Below are positions 63,934 through 64,000 of a stretch of 64,000 nucleotides of DNA, piece after piece. A model generated the notes under the pieces. That model was not told the origin of the DNA. It ran no database searches and saw nothing but the letters and a program-made list of their open reading frames with translations. Location of the stretch: positions 11,315,001 to 11,379,000 of the forward strand of contig JANJXV010000039.1 of assembly GCA_024803745.1 (NCBI GenBank), given 5' to 3'. Made by a program: the position numbers and the translations under genes. Each line of letters opens with the position of its first letter. Positions within the stretch are counted from its first letter, which is position 1. The stretch is from Megascapheus bottae. Lineage: Eukaryota > Chordata > Mammalia > Rodentia > Geomyidae.

Positions 63934-64000
63934 CTGTCAAGTTCTCCCAGCAATTCTTCTTGCTTCTCCAGCTCTTCAAGTCGAGCCCATAGTTCCTTGT
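63934..64000 (-). CDS. URI1: URI1 internal coding exon (partial, runs off the window)
   Basis: The 67 visible bases encode KELWARLEELEKQEELLGEL followed by Asp and the first two bases of a Ser codon. This is the charged helical stretch that follows the prefoldin domain of URI1. The exon ends in a clean GT donor (gtatct) in phase 2, and the next exon supplies the last base of the Ser codon. URI1 is an alpha-class prefoldin-like subunit that binds the RNA polymerase subunit RPB5 and works in the R2TP/prefoldin-like co-chaperone complex. The upstream prefoldin exons are outside the window. Homology is by recall of the mammalian protein; the match is near-identical here. Confidence 0.95.

Overview
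This is mammalian nuclear DNA, almost certainly from a geomyoid rodent (pocket mouse, kangaroo rat or pocket gopher; a heteromyid is the best guess). The only protein-coding gene I can support is the 3' half of URI1, on the minus strand at the right end. About 90 SINE copies carry the window's taxonomic signature. Many are dimers of an ID-like tRNA monomer joined to a Geo monomer, the IDL-Geo architecture known from Geomyoidea. Others join a 7SL/B1-like left monomer to the same Geo right monomer. Species-level assignment is inference.

Layout: 1-57.6 kb holds no gene that I can support. It is intergenic DNA made of SINEs, a few L1 and MaLR-LTR relics, two or more MIR/B1 fragments, many microsatellites and minisatellites, and islands of unique DNA. 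By human gene order (URI1 next to ZNF536 on 19q12) this should be the URI1-ZNF536 interval, so some AT-rich unique islands may be conserved noncoding elements; that cannot be shown here without an alignment. The longest open frames in this part are translations of (CT)n, (GGAT)n, polypurine tracts or antisense SINEs and are not genes.

57.6-64.0 kb: the 3' UTR and last five coding exons of URI1 (unconventional prefoldin RPB5 interactor) on the minus strand. All visible splice sites have GT/AG dinucleotides, phases agree from exon to exon, and the 329 visible codons match the C-terminal 328 residues of the human protein as I remember it, so the gene appears intact. The N-terminal prefoldin half lies beyond position 64000.

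I see no novel multi-gene system. The more unusual material is SINE biology: one right monomer shared by two unrelated left monomers, a trimeric SINE inside one target-site duplication, a three-element array inside one direct repeat, and a free tRNA-like monomer colinear with the Geo monomer. There are also a minisatellite carrying repeated POU-octamer-like motifs and a URI1 intron donor that overlaps an A-rich local repeat.
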